DNA of 64,000 nt from Nocardia rosealba. GTDB lineage: Bacteria; Actinomycetota; Actinomycetes; Mycobacteriales; Mycobacteriaceae. The position numbers and the translations under genes are program-made. The stretch's first letter is position 1. Every line of letters begins with the position of its first letter. Below the pieces are notes generated by a model, which did not search any database, had not been told where the DNA came from, and saw only the letters and a program-made list of their open reading frames with translations. Shown in pieces: positions 26,301 to 35,654 of the stretch. Where the stretch lies: assembly GCF_020216065.1 (NCBI RefSeq), contig NZ_JAIWNA010000003.1, positions 76,882 through 140,881 of the forward strand, read 5' to 3'.

Positions 26301-27325
26301 ACATCGAAATCGAAGCCTTGCGCGCGATCGTCGCCGACAAGGGCATCCCGATCGAGACCGTGATCTCGGCGATCGAGTCGGCGCTGCTCACCGCCTACCG
26401 GCACACCGAGGGGCACCAGCCCAACGCCTACATCGACATCAACCAGAAGACCGGCGTGGTCCGGGTGATGGCGCGCGAACTCGACGCCGACGGCAACCTC
26501 GTCTCCGAATGGGACGACACCCCTGAGGGGTTCGGCCGCATCGCCGCGACCACCGCCCGCCAGGTGGTGCTGCAGCGGCTGCGTGACGCCGAGAATGAGA
26601 AGTCCTTCGGCGAGTTCTCCACCCACGAGGGCGACATCGTCGGCGGCGTCGTCCAGCGCGACGCCAGGGCCAACGCACGCGGCATCGTCGTGGTGCGCAT
26701 CGGCAGCGAGGCCAACGGCGCCGAGGGCCTGATCCCGCCCGCCGAGCAGGTGCCCGGTGAGACCTACGAGCACGGCGACCGCATCAAGTGCTACGTCTAC
26801 GGTGTGTCGCGCGGAGCGCGTGGTCCGCAGATCCAGCTCTCGCGCACCCACCCCAACCTGGTGCGGCGGCTGTTCTCGCTGGAGGTGCCCGAGATCGCCG
26901 ACGGTTCCGTCGAGATCGTCGCGGTGGCCCGTGAGTCGGGACACCGCTCCAAGATCGCGGTTCGTTCGACCGTGCCCGGCGTGAACGCCAAGGGCGCCTG
27001 TATCGGCCCGATGGGGCAGCGCGTGCGCAACGTGATGAGCGAGCTGGCGGGCGAGAAGATCGACATCATCGATTACGCCGAGGATCCGGCGACCTTCGTC
27101 GGTAATGCGCTGTCGCCGTCGAAAGTGGTTTCGGTCACTGTCGTCGATCCCGAGGCGCGCGCCGCGCGGGTGATCGTGCCCGATTTCCAGCTCTCCCTCG
27201 CCATCGGCAAGGAGGGGCAGAATGCCCGCCTGGCTGCCCGCCTGACGGGCTGGCGCATCGATATCCGCAGCGACGCCGCGCCGGAGACCGACGACTCGGC
27301 ACGGCCGCAGGCGCACCGTAGTTGA
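26297..27325 (+). CDS. nusA: Transcription termination/antitermination protein NusA
   Basis: 342-residue NusA of the short actinobacterial type. The N-terminal RNA-polymerase-binding domain is residues 1-110 ([32 protein letters not shown]). The S1 domain starts at [27 protein letters not shown]. Two KH domains follow ([75 protein letters not shown]). C-terminal acidic repeats are absent, as usual outside gamma-proteobacteria. It overlaps rimP by 4 bp. Confidence 0.97.
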   Translation: MNIEIEALRAIVADKGIPIETVISAIESALLTAYRHTEGHQPNAYIDINQKTGVVRVMARELDADGNLVSEWDDTPEGFGRIAATTARQVVLQRLRDAENEKSFGEFSTHEGDIVGGVVQRDARANARGIVVVRIGSEANGAEGLIPPAEQVPGETYEHGDRIKCYVYGVSRGARGPQIQLSRTHPNLVRRLFSLEVPEIADGSVEIVAVARESGHRSKIAVRSTVPGVNAKGACIGPMGQRVRNVMSELAGEKIDIIDYAEDPATFVGNALSPSKVVSVTVVDPEARAARVIVPDFQLSLAIGKEGQNARLAARLTGWRIDIRSDAAPETDDSARPQAHRS

Positions 27326-27395
27326 CGCGGACACGTCGGAATATCGGCCATCGGATGACAGGTTTATAACTTCGGAAGGGGAGGGGTTCGTCGTT

Positions 27396-27728
27396 ATGAC
27401 CGGGTCACCGGTAGAGTGGGTGAAGGACCGGCCCGCGCAATCCGTTCGAACCTGTATCGGATGCCGTCAGCGCGAGCCGTCTGCCGACCTGTTGCGGATC
27501 GTGACGCAGCCAAGGGAGGCGGGCAGTGCTACTGCCGCCGCCCCCGTGGTCATCGTTCCCGACCCGCGGCGCAGACTTCCCGGACGGGGTGCCTGGTTGC
27601 ACCCCGTCTCAGCTTGTCTGCGTTCCGCAGAGCGGCGCCGAGCATTCGGCAGAGCCCTACGAGTGTCCGGAAATCTGGATATCTCAGCCCTGGAGCAGTA
27701 CCTCGAGAACAGGCACGAGCACTCATGA
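27396..27728 (+). CDS. ylxR: YlxR family protein (DUF448)
   Basis: 110-residue small basic protein with the diagnostic RTCIGCRQREPSADLLRIV and a PGRGAWLHPVSACLRSAERRRAFGRALR helix. It is almost always encoded between nusA and infB, as here, and acts as a nucleoid or ribosome-associated RNA-binding protein in species studied. The start is ATG at 27396, preceded by GGAAGGGGAGGGG, 70 bp after nusA. A GTG 24 bp downstream gives a slightly shorter protein. Confidence 0.9.
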   Translation: MTGSPVEWVKDRPAQSVRTCIGCRQREPSADLLRIVTQPREAGSATAAAPVVIVPDPRRRLPGRGAWLHPVSACLRSAERRRAFGRALRVSGNLDISALEQYLENRHEHS

Positions 27729-27836
27729 GCACACCGTGAAGCACCAACGATGAACGTCCATCGGAGATAACCCGAGGTCGTGCGGGCCCGCCTTACCTAG
27801 GCGGCGTCACTGCTCGACCTCTCAGTGAGGAGAGCA

Positions 27837-30812
27837 GTGGCAGGCAAGGCCCGCGTGCACGAGTTGGCTAAGGAACTCGGTGTCACAAGCAAGGAACTAC
27901 TCGCGAAGCTCAAGGAGCAAGGCGAGTTCGTGAAGTCGGCGTCCTCGACGGTGGAAGCACCCGTCGCACGTCGTCTGCGCGAATCACTCGCGTCGAAGTC
28001 CGCTCCGGCGGCCGACGCGAAGCCGGCGGCCCGTCCGGGTCCGTCGTCGGCGGCCCGTCCGGCCGCCAAGCCCACCCCCGGTGGTCCCCGTCCGGGCCCG
28101 CGTCCGGCTCCGGCGCCCGCCGCCGCCGCGACTCCCGCACCCGCTCCGGCTCCGGCGCCCGAGGTGAAGCCGGCTCCGGCCGCCAAGCCGACGCCCGCCG
28201 CCGCGCAGAGCGCACCGGCCAAGCCGGCCAACGCACCGGCACCCGGCCCGCGTCCGACCCCCGGCGCCCCGCGTCCGGCTCAGGCCGGTCAGGCGCCGCA
28301 GCAGCCGCGTCCCGGTACCCCCGCACCGGGTGCTCAGGCCCCGCGTCCGGCCGGTCCCGGCCCGAAGCCCGGCCCGAAGACCCCGCGGGTCGGCAACAAC
28401 CCGTTCAGCTCCGCTCCCGATCGTGAGCGTCCGGCGCCGCGTCCCGCCCCGCAGGGCGGTCCTCGCCCGACGCCGGGTCAGGGCGGTCCCCGTCCGGCTC
28501 CCGGTCAGGGTGGCCCGCGTCCGGCTCCCGGTCAGGGCGGTCCCCGCCCCGGTCAGGGCCAGGGTGGTCCGCGTCCGGCCGCCGCGCAGGGCGGTGCCCC
28601 GCGTCCCGGTGGTCCGCGCCCCAACCCGGGCTCGATGCCGCCGCGTCCGAACCCCGGCGCCATGCCCGCTCGTTCGGCACGTCCCGGCCCCGCGGCCGGT
28701 GGCCGTCCGGGTCGTCCCGGCGGCGCCCCCGGTGGCGGCGCAGGCCGTCCCGGTGGTGGCGGCGGTGGCGGCTACCGCGGTGGCGGTGGCGGTGCCCCCG
28801 GCGCTCCCGGTGCCGGTGCACCTGCGGCCGGTGGTTTCCGCGGTCGCCCCGGTGGCGGCGGCGGTCGTCCCGGTGGTCCCGGTGGCCGTGGTGGTGCGGC
28901 AGGTGCCTTCGGTCGTCCCGGTGGCGCGGTTCGCCGTGGCCGTAAGTCGAAGCGGGCGAAGCGCGCCGAGTACGAGAACATGCAGGCTCCCGCCGTCGGC
29001 GGCGTGCGTCTGCCCCGTGGCAACGGCGAGATCATCCGTCTCGCCCGTGGCGCCTCGCTGTCGGACTTCGCCGAGAAGATCGACGCGAACCCGGCCGCTC
29101 TCGTGCAGGCCCTGTTCAACCTCGGCGAGATGGTCACCGCTACCCAGTCGGTGAACGACGAGACCCTCGAGCTGCTCGGCAGCGAGATGAACTACGTCGT
29201 CCACGTGGTCAGCCCCGAGGACGAGGACCGCGAGCTCCTCTCCTCGTTCGACCTCACCTACGGCGAGGACGCAGGCACCGAGGAAGACCTCGAGCAGCGT
29301 CCGCCGGTGGTGACCGTGATGGGTCACGTCGACCACGGTAAGACCCGACTGCTGGACACGATCCGTAAGGCCAACGTCCGTGAGGGCGAGGCCGGTGGCA
29401 TCACCCAGCACATCGGTGCCTACCAGGTGCTGACGAACCTGAACGAAGAAGAGCGCCTGATCACCTTCATCGACACCCCGGGTCACGAGGCGTTCACCGC
29501 CATGCGTGCCCGTGGTGCGAAGGCCACCGACATCGCGATCCTGGTGGTCGCGGCCGACGACGGCGTCATGCCGCAGACGGTGGAAGCGATCAATCACGCC
29601 CAGGCGGCCGACGTGCCGATCGTCGTGGCGGTCAACAAGATCGACAAGGAAGGCGCGAACCCGGACAAGATCCGGCAGCAGCTGACCGAATACGGCCTGG
29701 TGACCGAGGAATACGGTGGCGACACCATGTTCGTCGACATCTCGGCCAAGCAGGGCACCAACATCGACGCACTGCTCGAAGCGGTGCTGCTGACCGCGGA
29801 TGCCTCGCTCGACCTGCGGGCCAACCCGGACATGGACGCCCAGGGTGTCGCCATCGAGGCGCACCTCGACCGCGGCCGTGGCCCGGTGGCCACCGTGCTC
29901 ATCCAGCGCGGCACCCTGCGTGTCGGCGACTCGATCGTGGCGGGCGACGCCTACGGTCGCGTGCGCCGCATGGTCGACGAGCACGGCGAGGACGTCCACG
30001 CGGCGCTCCCGTCGCGCCCGGTGCAGGTCATCGGTTTCACCTCGGTGCCCGGCGCCGGTGACAACCTGATCGTGGTCGAGGAAGACCGCATCGCCCGCCA
30101 GATCGCCGACCGCCGCAACGCACGCAAGCGCAACGCGCTCGCCGCACGCAGCCGCAAGCGGATCAGCCTGGAAGATCTGGATGCCGCACTGAAGGAGACT
30201 TCGGAGCTCAACCTGATCCTCAAGGGCGACAACTCCGGTACCGTCGAGGCCCTCGAAGAGGCCCTGCTCGGTATCGAGATCGACGACGAGGTGCGTCTGC
30301 GCGTCATCGACCGCGGTGTCGGTGGCGTCACCGAGACCAACGTCAACCTGGCGTCGGCCTCGAACGCGATCATCATCGGCTTCAACGTCCGTGCGGAGGG
30401 CAAGGCCACCGAGCTGGCCAACCGCGAGGGCGTCGACATCCGGTACTACTCGGTGATCTACCAGGCGATCGACGAGATCGAGAAGGCCCTCAAGGGCATG
30501 CTCAAGCCGATCTACGAAGAGGTCGAGCTCGGCCGGGCGGAGATCCGCGCGATCTTCCGTTCGTCCAAGATCGGCAACATCGCCGGTTGCATGGTCACCA
30601 GTGGTTCGGTCAAGCGCAACGCCAAGGCGCGCCTGATCCGCGACGGCCGGGTGATCGCCGAGACGATGACCATCTCCTCGCTCAAGCGGGAGAAGGACGA
30701 CGCCACCGAGGTGCGCGAAGGTTTCGAGTGCGGTATGACCGTGACCTACAGCGACATCAAGGACGGCGACATCATCGAGGCGTACGAGCTGCGCGAGAAG
30801 CCGCGCGACTGA
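27837..30812 (+). CDS. infB: Translation initiation factor IF-2
   Basis: 991-residue GTPase that loads fMet-tRNA on the ribosome. The N-terminal fold starts at [29 protein letters not shown] (GTG 27837, GAGGAG at 27827). It is followed by about 330 residues of Pro/Ala/Arg/Gly-rich, probably disordered, repeats. The G domain has GHVDHGKT (residues 496-503), DTPGHEAF and [12 protein letters not shown]. Domains II-IV follow ([43 protein letters not shown]). The C-terminus is normal. The disordered segment is very long but typical for GC-rich actinobacteria. Confidence 0.97.
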   Translation: MAGKARVHELAKELGVTSKELLAKLKEQGEFVKSASSTVEAPVARRLRESLASKSAPAADAKPAARPGPSSAARPAAKPTPGGPRPGPRPAPAPAAAATPAPAPAPAPEVKPAPAAKPTPAAAQSAPAKPANAPAPGPRPTPGAPRPAQAGQAPQQPRPGTPAPGAQAPRPAGPGPKPGPKTPRVGNNPFSSAPDRERPAPRPAPQGGPRPTPGQGGPRPAPGQGGPRPAPGQGGPRPGQGQGGPRPAAAQGGAPRPGGPRPNPGSMPPRPNPGAMPARSARPGPAAGGRPGRPGGAPGGGAGRPGGGGGGGYRGGGGGAPGAPGAGAPAAGGFRGRPGGGGGRPGGPGGRGGAAGAFGRPGGAVRRGRKSKRAKRAEYENMQAPAVGGVRLPRGNGEIIRLARGASLSDFAEKIDANPAALVQALFNLGEMVTATQSVNDETLELLGSEMNYVVHVVSPEDEDRELLSSFDLTYGEDAGTEEDLEQRPPVVTVMGHVDHGKTRLLDTIRKANVREGEAGGITQHIGAYQVLTNLNEEERLITFIDTPGHEAFTAMRARGAKATDIAILVVAADDGVMPQTVEAINHAQAADVPIVVAVNKIDKEGANPDKIRQQLTEYGLVTEEYGGDTMFVDISAKQGTNIDALLEAVLLTADASLDLRANPDMDAQGVAIEAHLDRGRGPVATVLIQRGTLRVGDSIVAGDAYGRVRRMVDEHGEDVHAALPSRPVQVIGFTSVPGAGDNLIVVEEDRIARQIADRRNARKRNALAARSRKRISLEDLDAALKETSELNLILKGDNSGTVEALEEALLGIEIDDEVRLRVIDRGVGGVTETNVNLASASNAIIIGFNVRAEGKATELANREGVDIRYYSVIYQAIDEIEKALKGMLKPIYEEVELGRAEIRAIFRSSKIGNIAGCMVTSGSVKRNAKARLIRDGRVIAETMTISSLKREKDDATEVREGFECGMTVTYSDIKDGDIIEAYELREKPRD
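28452..28580 (+). repeat. 27-bp coding repeats in infB
   Basis: Four to five tandem units of a nine-residue QGGPRPAPG motif. The codons are nearly the same in neighbouring units (cagggcggtccc, cgtccggctccc). They lie in the disordered N-terminal part of IF-2. Confidence 0.8.
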
Positions 30813-30826
30813 TAACGCACACCGTT

Positions 30827-30864
30827 CCACACGCCGCATCCGAGCTTTCGGGTGCGGCGTGTGG
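30827..30864 (+). terminator. Hairpin after infB
   Basis: 15-bp stem CCACACGCCGCATCC (30827-30841) / GGGTGCGGCGTGTGG (30850-30864) with one G-T pair, starting 14 bp after the infB stop. It is a terminator, or an attenuator ahead of the DUF503 gene. Confidence 0.75.
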
Positions 30865-30886
30865 TCATGCGCGCGAACCATCTACC

Positions 30887-30892
30887 AGGAGG
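30887..30892 (+). promoter_or_regulatory. Ribosome binding site deciding a CTG start
   Basis: AGGAGG lies 9 bp before CTG 30902. The in-frame stop TGA at 30893-30895 excludes any start further upstream. A GTG at 30892 is out of frame. Confidence 0.65.
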
Positions 30893-30901
30893 TGAGCACC
30901 G

Positions 30902-31195
30902 CTGTACATCGGTGCGCTCGAATTCGATCTACTGCTCGGTGACGTGCATTCGCTCAAGGAGAAGCGGTCGGTGATCCGGCCGATCCTCGCCGAGCTGCAA
31001 AAACGCTTCGGCGTGAATGCCGCCGAGGCCGGTGATCAGGACCTGCACCGCCGTGCGCTGCTCGGGGTGGCCATGGTCAGTGCGGAAACGGGACATCTCA
31101 ACGAGGTGCTCGACAAATGTGAGCGGCACGTTGCCGCGCGTCCGGAGATAGAGTTGCTGGCAGTACGCCGCCGGATCTTCGGACCCGAAGACTGA
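30902..31195 (+). CDS. DUF503 family protein, probable CTG start
   Basis: 97-residue YlxP-like protein encoded between infB and rbfA, the usual place for this small family linked to ribosome maturation. Reading from CTG 30902 gives (M)YIGALEFDLLLGDVHSLKEKRSVIRPILAELQKRF, which matches the conserved family start. The first ATG/GTG in frame (GTG 30944) would remove the first beta strand. The rest has NAAEAGDQDLHRRALLGVAMVSAETGHLNEVLDKCERHV. DUF503 is a small alpha/beta ferredoxin-like fold. Biochemical function is not assigned. Confidence 0.85.
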   Translation: MYIGALEFDLLLGDVHSLKEKRSVIRPILAELQKRFGVNAAEAGDQDLHRRALLGVAMVSAETGHLNEVLDKCERHVAARPEIELLAVRRRIFGPED

Positions 31196-31249
31196 CAGGC
31201 GCGGCCCGGGTGTCACAGCCCGGTGCCTGCCTATGAGAGGAGTGTCCCC

Positions 31250-31696
31250 ATGGTGGATCAAGCCAGGGCTCGCCGACTCGCCAAGCGGATTTCCGCGATC
31301 GTGGCCACCGCGATCGAGTACGAGATCAAGGATCCGCGGCTGCGGTTCGTCACCGTCACCGACGCCAAGGTGACCGGCGACCTGCGCGAGGCGACGATTT
31401 ACTACACGGTGATGGGCGAGACGCTCGACGCCGAACCCGACTACGCCGCGGCCGCGGCCGGTCTCGACGCGGCCAAGGGTGTACTGCGGTCCAAGGTCGG
31501 CGCGGGCACGGGCGTGAAGTTCACCCCGATCCTGTCGTTCAGCCTGGACAAGGTGCCCGACGCGGCGCGTGAGATGGAAGAGCTGCTGGCCAGGGCTCGC
31601 GCCATCGACGACGAGGTGGCCAAGGTGGCCGCCAACGCCAAGCACGCCGGTGACGCCGATCCGTACAAGTCCGAACGCGACGACGAGGACGAGTAG
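31250..31696 (+). CDS. rbfA: 30S ribosome-binding factor A
   Basis: 148-residue cold-shock/maturation factor that binds the 30S subunit near helix 1 of 16S rRNA. It is a single KH-like domain: [49 protein letters not shown], then [28 protein letters not shown] and an acidic C-terminal tail. The ATG at 31250 follows GAGAGGAG; the next codon is GTG (31253), another possible start. nrnA begins 9 bp after its stop. Confidence 0.95.
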   Translation: MVDQARARRLAKRISAIVATAIEYEIKDPRLRFVTVTDAKVTGDLREATIYYTVMGETLDAEPDYAAAAAGLDAAKGVLRSKVGAGTGVKFTPILSFSLDKVPDAAREMEELLARARAIDDEVAKVAANAKHAGDADPYKSERDDEDE

Positions 31697-31705
31697 GACA
31701 CCCGC

Positions 31706-32704
31706 GTGACCAGTGTCCGGGACGGGACCGAACTGGGTGCCGCCGTCGCGTTGCTGGCGGCTGCCCGTTCGGTGACCGTCCTGTGCCATGTGCAGCCCGA
31801 TGCCGACACGGTCGGTAGCGGGCTGGCCTTGGCGCTGGCTCTCGACCGCCGCGGCGTACCCGTGTGCGTGTCGTTCGCCGAACCGGCCGAACTGCCCGCC
31901 TCGCTGCGTACCCTGCCTGGCGGGCAGCATCTCGTCTCGCCCGCGCAGGTTCCGCAGGAGGTGGACCTGCTGGTGGTCGTCGACTGCGGCGCCCGCAGCA
32001 GACTCGGCGCACTCGCCGACCGATTATCCGGTGCGGCAACGACTCTGGTGATCGACCATCACCGCGCCAACGACGGTTTCGGCACGGTGGATCTGATCGA
32101 CGAGACCGCGGCCTCGACCACCGAGTTGGTCACCCGCCTGCTCGACGCGTGGGGTGTGCCGATCGATGCCGCCATCGCGCACTGTCTGTTCGCGGGGCTG
32201 GTCACCGATACCGGCTCGTTCCGCTGGGCTCGGCCCGGCAGTCACGCCCTGGCCGAGCGGCTGCTCGCCACGGGCATCGACGGTTCCGAAATCACCCGTT
32301 CGCTGCTCGATACGCACCCCTTTACGTGGTTGCCGATGCTGTCGAAGGTGCTGTCCTCGGCGGTGGTCGTGCCCGGTGCGGCGGGCGTCGGCCTGGTGTA
32401 CGCACTGGTCCGGGCCGCCGACACCCATGAAGTGGGGCCGGAGGAGGTCGAAAGCGTCATCGACGTCATCCGCACCACCGCCGAGGCGGGTATCGCGGCG
32501 GTTTTCAAGGAGGCCCGCGGGCAGAACGACCGCTGGACGGTGTCGTTGCGTTCGCGCGACTCGGCTCCCGGGGTGTCCGATGGCGTCGACGTGGCGGCGA
32601 TCGCGAGCCGTTTCGGTGGCGGCGGGCATCGGTTCGCGGCCGGGTACACGACCTATGGGAGCGCCGAGTCGGTGGTGCGCGCGCTGGTGGACGAGCTCTC
32701 CTGA
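31706..32704 (+). CDS. nrnA: Bifunctional oligoribonuclease / PAP phosphatase NrnA
   Basis: 332-residue DHH-DHHA1 phosphoesterase that degrades short oligonucleotides and 3'-phosphoadenosine 5'-phosphate; mycobacterial orthologues also cleave cyclic dinucleotides. Motifs: HVQPDADTVGS (motif I), VVVDCG (II), VIDHHR (III, the DHH), FAGLVTDTGSFRW (IV), and DHHA1 motif FGGGGHRFAAG near the C-terminus. The GTG at 31706 is 9 bp after rbfA, so the genes are operonic. Confidence 0.93.
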   Translation: MTSVRDGTELGAAVALLAAARSVTVLCHVQPDADTVGSGLALALALDRRGVPVCVSFAEPAELPASLRTLPGGQHLVSPAQVPQEVDLLVVVDCGARSRLGALADRLSGAATTLVIDHHRANDGFGTVDLIDETAASTTELVTRLLDAWGVPIDAAIAHCLFAGLVTDTGSFRWARPGSHALAERLLATGIDGSEITRSLLDTHPFTWLPMLSKVLSSAVVVPGAAGVGLVYALVRAADTHEVGPEEVESVIDVIRTTAEAGIAAVFKEARGQNDRWTVSLRSRDSAPGVSDGVDVAAIASRFGGGGHRFAAGYTTYGSAESVVRALVDELS

Positions 32705-32820
32705 CGCACTGGTGTCGTGATCGATGCGCTCGACTTTGTGATGTGGATCAGACGGCCACGTGCGCTGAGATACGGCTATATGCGCTGGCGAGTGGCTACT
32801 CGCGCTGACCTCGGCCATGC

Positions 32821-32860
32821 GCGCCGATGGGCGGTCCGGTGCGCAGATGGGCGGTACGGC
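32821..32860 (+). repeat. Two 20-bp direct repeats
   Basis: GCGCCGATGGGCGGTCCGGT (32821-32840) and its copy 32841-32860 match at 17 of 20 bases. They lie in the 280-bp gap between nrnA and the MATE gene, where no gene is supported. Confidence 0.6.
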
Positions 32861-32984
32861 ACTGCCTGCGCGTCGAGGGCTGTACCTCATCGGATTCGGT
32901 GATCTCGCCGATCAGCTGCGCGGCGATCTTGTCGGTGCCTTGTGCCAGTATCTGCGGAACAGTTGCGGGTGGTGGGAGGTTGGT

Positions 32985-34343
32985 GTGGGGTCGACGGTGT
33001 CCAACGACGACGCGATGATCGAAGACGCCGGGCCCCGGCGGATTCTCGGTATCGCGGTGCCGACGCTCGGTGTGCTCGTGGCCGAGCCGCTGTATCTGCT
33101 GTTCGATATCGCCGTAGTCGGGCGGCTCGGGGCGCTGGCCTTGGCCGGGCTCGCCGTCGGCGGGGTGATTCTGGGGACGATGAGCACGCAGCTGACGTTC
33201 CTGTCCTACGGGACGACGGCGCGGGCGGCTCGGCGCAACGGTGCGGGCGACCGCGCGGGCGCGGTCGAGGAGGGTGTGCAGGCCAGTTGGGTCGGCCTCG
33301 GGATCGGCATCGTGATCCTCGCGGTGATCCAACTGTTCGCGGGCCCACTGTGTTCGGTGCTCGCCGGTGGTGGGGAGATCGCCGACGAAGCGCTCGCCTG
33401 GGTGCGGATCGCGCTCTTCGGAGTGCCGTTGATCCTGCTGTCCATGGCGGGCAACGGGTGGATGCGTGGGGTGCAGGACGTTCGTCGTCCACTGCTGTAT
33501 GTCGTTGCCGGGCTGGCTCTTTCGGCGGTGCTGTGCCCGGTGCTGGTGTACGGGTTACTCGGCGCGCCACGGATGGAGCTGGCCGGATCGGCGGTGGCCA
33601 ACCTCGTCGGCCAAACGGTGTCGGGGGTGCTGTTCGGCTACGCCCTGCTGCGGGAGCGGGTTTCGTTGCGACCACGCCCGTCGGTGATGCGCGCTCAACT
33701 GGTCCTCGGGCGCGACCTCATCGTGCGCAGTCTGTCGTTCCAGGTGTGTTTCGTCTCGGCCGCCGCCGTCGCGGCCCGCTTCGGCGCAGCCTCGGTCGCC
33801 GCCCATCAACTGGTGCTGCAACTGTGGAATTTCCTCGCACTCACGCTGGATTCGCTGGCCATCGCCGCCCAGACCCTGGTCGGTGCGGCGCTCGGCGCGG
33901 GCAACGCACGGGGAGCGAAGGGCATCGCCCGGCGCGTCACCACCTGGTCGGGGATATTCGGACTGGTCCTCGCCGGAATCTTCGCCGCCGGTGCCGGCGT
34001 GCTGCCACTGTTGTTCACCGACGACGCGGCAGTGCTCGATCGCACCCATGTGATCTGGTGGTTCTTCGTCGCCATGATCCCGGTCGCGGGCGTCGTCTTC
34101 GGCCTCGATGGTGTACTCCTCGGTGCCGGCGACGCGGCCTTCCTGCGCACCGCCACCCTGGCGGCGGCACTCGGCGGATTCCTGCCCCTGATCTGGTTGT
34201 CGCTGGTCTTCGACTGGGGCATCGCAGGAATCTGGACCGGCTTGGTCGTCTTCATGCTTGCCCGCCTCCTCGCAGTGGTGGCCCGTGCCCGGTCCGGACG
34301 CTGGGCCAAGGTCGGCGCCGAACTCCCACGCGAAGCCGCCTAG
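32985..34343 (+). CDS. dinF: MATE-family efflux transporter (DinF-like)
   Basis: 452-residue, 12-helix multidrug/toxin exporter. Two homologous halves: RRILGIAVPTLGVLVAEPLYLLFDIAVVGRLGALALAGLAVGG opens the first, and LIVRSLSFQVCFVSAAAVAARFGAASVAAHQLVLQLWNFLALTLDSLAIAAQTLVG opens the second. The latter carries the AQTLVG segment seen in DinF proteins. Substrate unknown. The start is GTG 32985 (VGSTVSNDD) with GGGAGG five bases upstream; ATG 33015 is an alternative. Mycobacterial dinF occupies the same place after nrnA. Confidence 0.88.
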   Translation: MGSTVSNDDAMIEDAGPRRILGIAVPTLGVLVAEPLYLLFDIAVVGRLGALALAGLAVGGVILGTMSTQLTFLSYGTTARAARRNGAGDRAGAVEEGVQASWVGLGIGIVILAVIQLFAGPLCSVLAGGGEIADEALAWVRIALFGVPLILLSMAGNGWMRGVQDVRRPLLYVVAGLALSAVLCPVLVYGLLGAPRMELAGSAVANLVGQTVSGVLFGYALLRERVSLRPRPSVMRAQLVLGRDLIVRSLSFQVCFVSAAAVAARFGAASVAAHQLVLQLWNFLALTLDSLAIAAQTLVGAALGAGNARGAKGIARRVTTWSGIFGLVLAGIFAAGAGVLPLLFTDDAAVLDRTHVIWWFFVAMIPVAGVVFGLDGVLLGAGDAAFLRTATLAAALGGFLPLIWLSLVFDWGIAGIWTGLVVFMLARLLAVVARARSGRWAKVGAELPREAA

Positions 34344-34464
34344 CCGTCCGATCAGTCGAGCTGGGCCGCGACGTTTCGAGCCGAATCCGGTTCGTCGGCG
34401 GAAATGCGGGTAGTGCCGGTTCGTCGCCGATGGCCTACCGTCGGGTGGACGACTTCGAGCAGAC

Positions 34465-35619
34465 ATGGGAGGCGAAACCGGAGTGCACGAGTGGATTTCG
34501 AAGGCCGGGCGGGTGATCCTCGCTGGGGTCTTCGTACTGGTCGCGGTGGTCGTCGGGCTGCCCGCGACGGCACAGGCGGCACCCGAGACACCGGGTCGGC
34601 TGGTGGCGCACACCGCTCAGCCCGCCGGGTGGGGCGGATGGTCGCGGGCCTCGATCGTCGAATACAGCACCGAGGCGGTCACCGGCGGCACCACGAATTC
34701 GGCAGGGCTGCTGTTGCTTCCGGACACACCTGCCCCGGAAGGCGGATATCCGGTCGTCGCCTGGGATCACGGCACCAGTGGCCTCGCGCCGCACTGCGGG
34801 CTCACCACGTCCAAGGCGGCGCACGAGCATTCGCTGCTGCAGTCGTTCCTCGACCGCGGCTGGGCCGTGGTCGCTCCGGACTATCTGGGACTTTCGGCCG
34901 GCGCGGACACCGTTCACCCCTACCTGCACACTCGCACCGAGGCGACCGCGACCATCGACCTGGTGCGCGCCGCCCAGGCGGCTGAGCCCGATGTGTCGCG
35001 CAGCTGGGCTGTGGTCGGTGGTTCCCAGGGCGGGCACGCCGCGCTGGCCACCGGCAATCTCGCCGCCGATTACGCCCCCGAACTCGACTTCCGGGGGACC
35101 GTTGCCTTGGCACCGGAATCTCATTTCGAGGAGATCCTGTCCCGGCTGCGCCCCGGCGTCCCGAATCTTCCGGTCGTCGACCGGCTGGTCGGCCCGTTCG
35201 CGGGGATGCTCGCCGGGCTGCGCGCCGCCCGTCCGGACCTCGACGTGAACGGCGCGCTCACCGAGCGCGGCCGCCGAGTGGTCGATGCGATCTCGACGAG
35301 CTGTGTGCGCGAGTTCGACCGTGCGGCGGGCACCGCCTCGCTCGGGTCGCTGCTGGCCCGGCCGATCACCGAGGGCGGCATCGGCGCGGCCCTGCGCGAC
35401 TACATGGTGGTGCCGACCGTCGGCTACCGGCAGCCGATCCTCATCGCACACGGTGCCACCGACACGGTCGTCCCGCTGCCGATGACCCTCGCACTGCTGT
35501 CGCGCATGCGGGCGGCGGGTACCGACGTGGAGTTCGCCCAGTACCCGGGCGGCCACGAGGAGATCGTCGTGGAATCGCGTGATCGTGTGCTCGACTTCGT
35601 CGACGAATTACTGGCCTGA
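34465..35619 (+). CDS. Secreted alpha/beta hydrolase, secretory-lipase-like
   Basis: 384-residue exported hydrolase. A signal peptide (hydrophobic VILAGVFVLVAVVVGLPATAQA) ends near residue 38. The fold has VVAWDHGTSGLAPHCG (oxyanion region), nucleophile elbow VVGGSQGGHAAL (GGSQGG), the acid residue probably in AHGATDTVVPL, and the catalytic His in YPGGHEEIV. This resembles the LIP-type secreted lipases of actinobacteria and fungi. The ATG at 34465 is used; GTG 34483 leaves the signal intact and is possible. Confidence 0.87.
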   Translation: MGGETGVHEWISKAGRVILAGVFVLVAVVVGLPATAQAAPETPGRLVAHTAQPAGWGGWSRASIVEYSTEAVTGGTTNSAGLLLLPDTPAPEGGYPVVAWDHGTSGLAPHCGLTTSKAAHEHSLLQSFLDRGWAVVAPDYLGLSAGADTVHPYLHTRTEATATIDLVRAAQAAEPDVSRSWAVVGGSQGGHAALATGNLAADYAPELDFRGTVALAPESHFEEILSRLRPGVPNLPVVDRLVGPFAGMLAGLRAARPDLDVNGALTERGRRVVDAISTSCVREFDRAAGTASLGSLLARPITEGGIGAALRDYMVVPTVGYRQPILIAHGATDTVVPLPMTLALLSRMRAAGTDVEFAQYPGGHEEIVVESRDRVLDFVDELLA

Positions 35620-35654
35620 CCGGTCCAGCCGGGTGAACCGGCGGGCCGCGAGAG

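Noticed and set aside
28452..28580. CRISPR-like short tandem repeats
   Set aside because: These are coding repeats of IF-2 with no spacers.
27984..30881. Very long open frame antisense to infB (about 965 codons)
   Set aside because: It mirrors the GC-rich codon pattern of infB, with low-complexity Arg/Gly/Thr runs and no family resemblance. Similar shadows lie opposite the NRPS.
32705..32984. Gene between nrnA and the MATE gene
   Set aside because: Only short overlapping open frames and a 20-bp repeat; none has a ribosome binding site or recognisable product.
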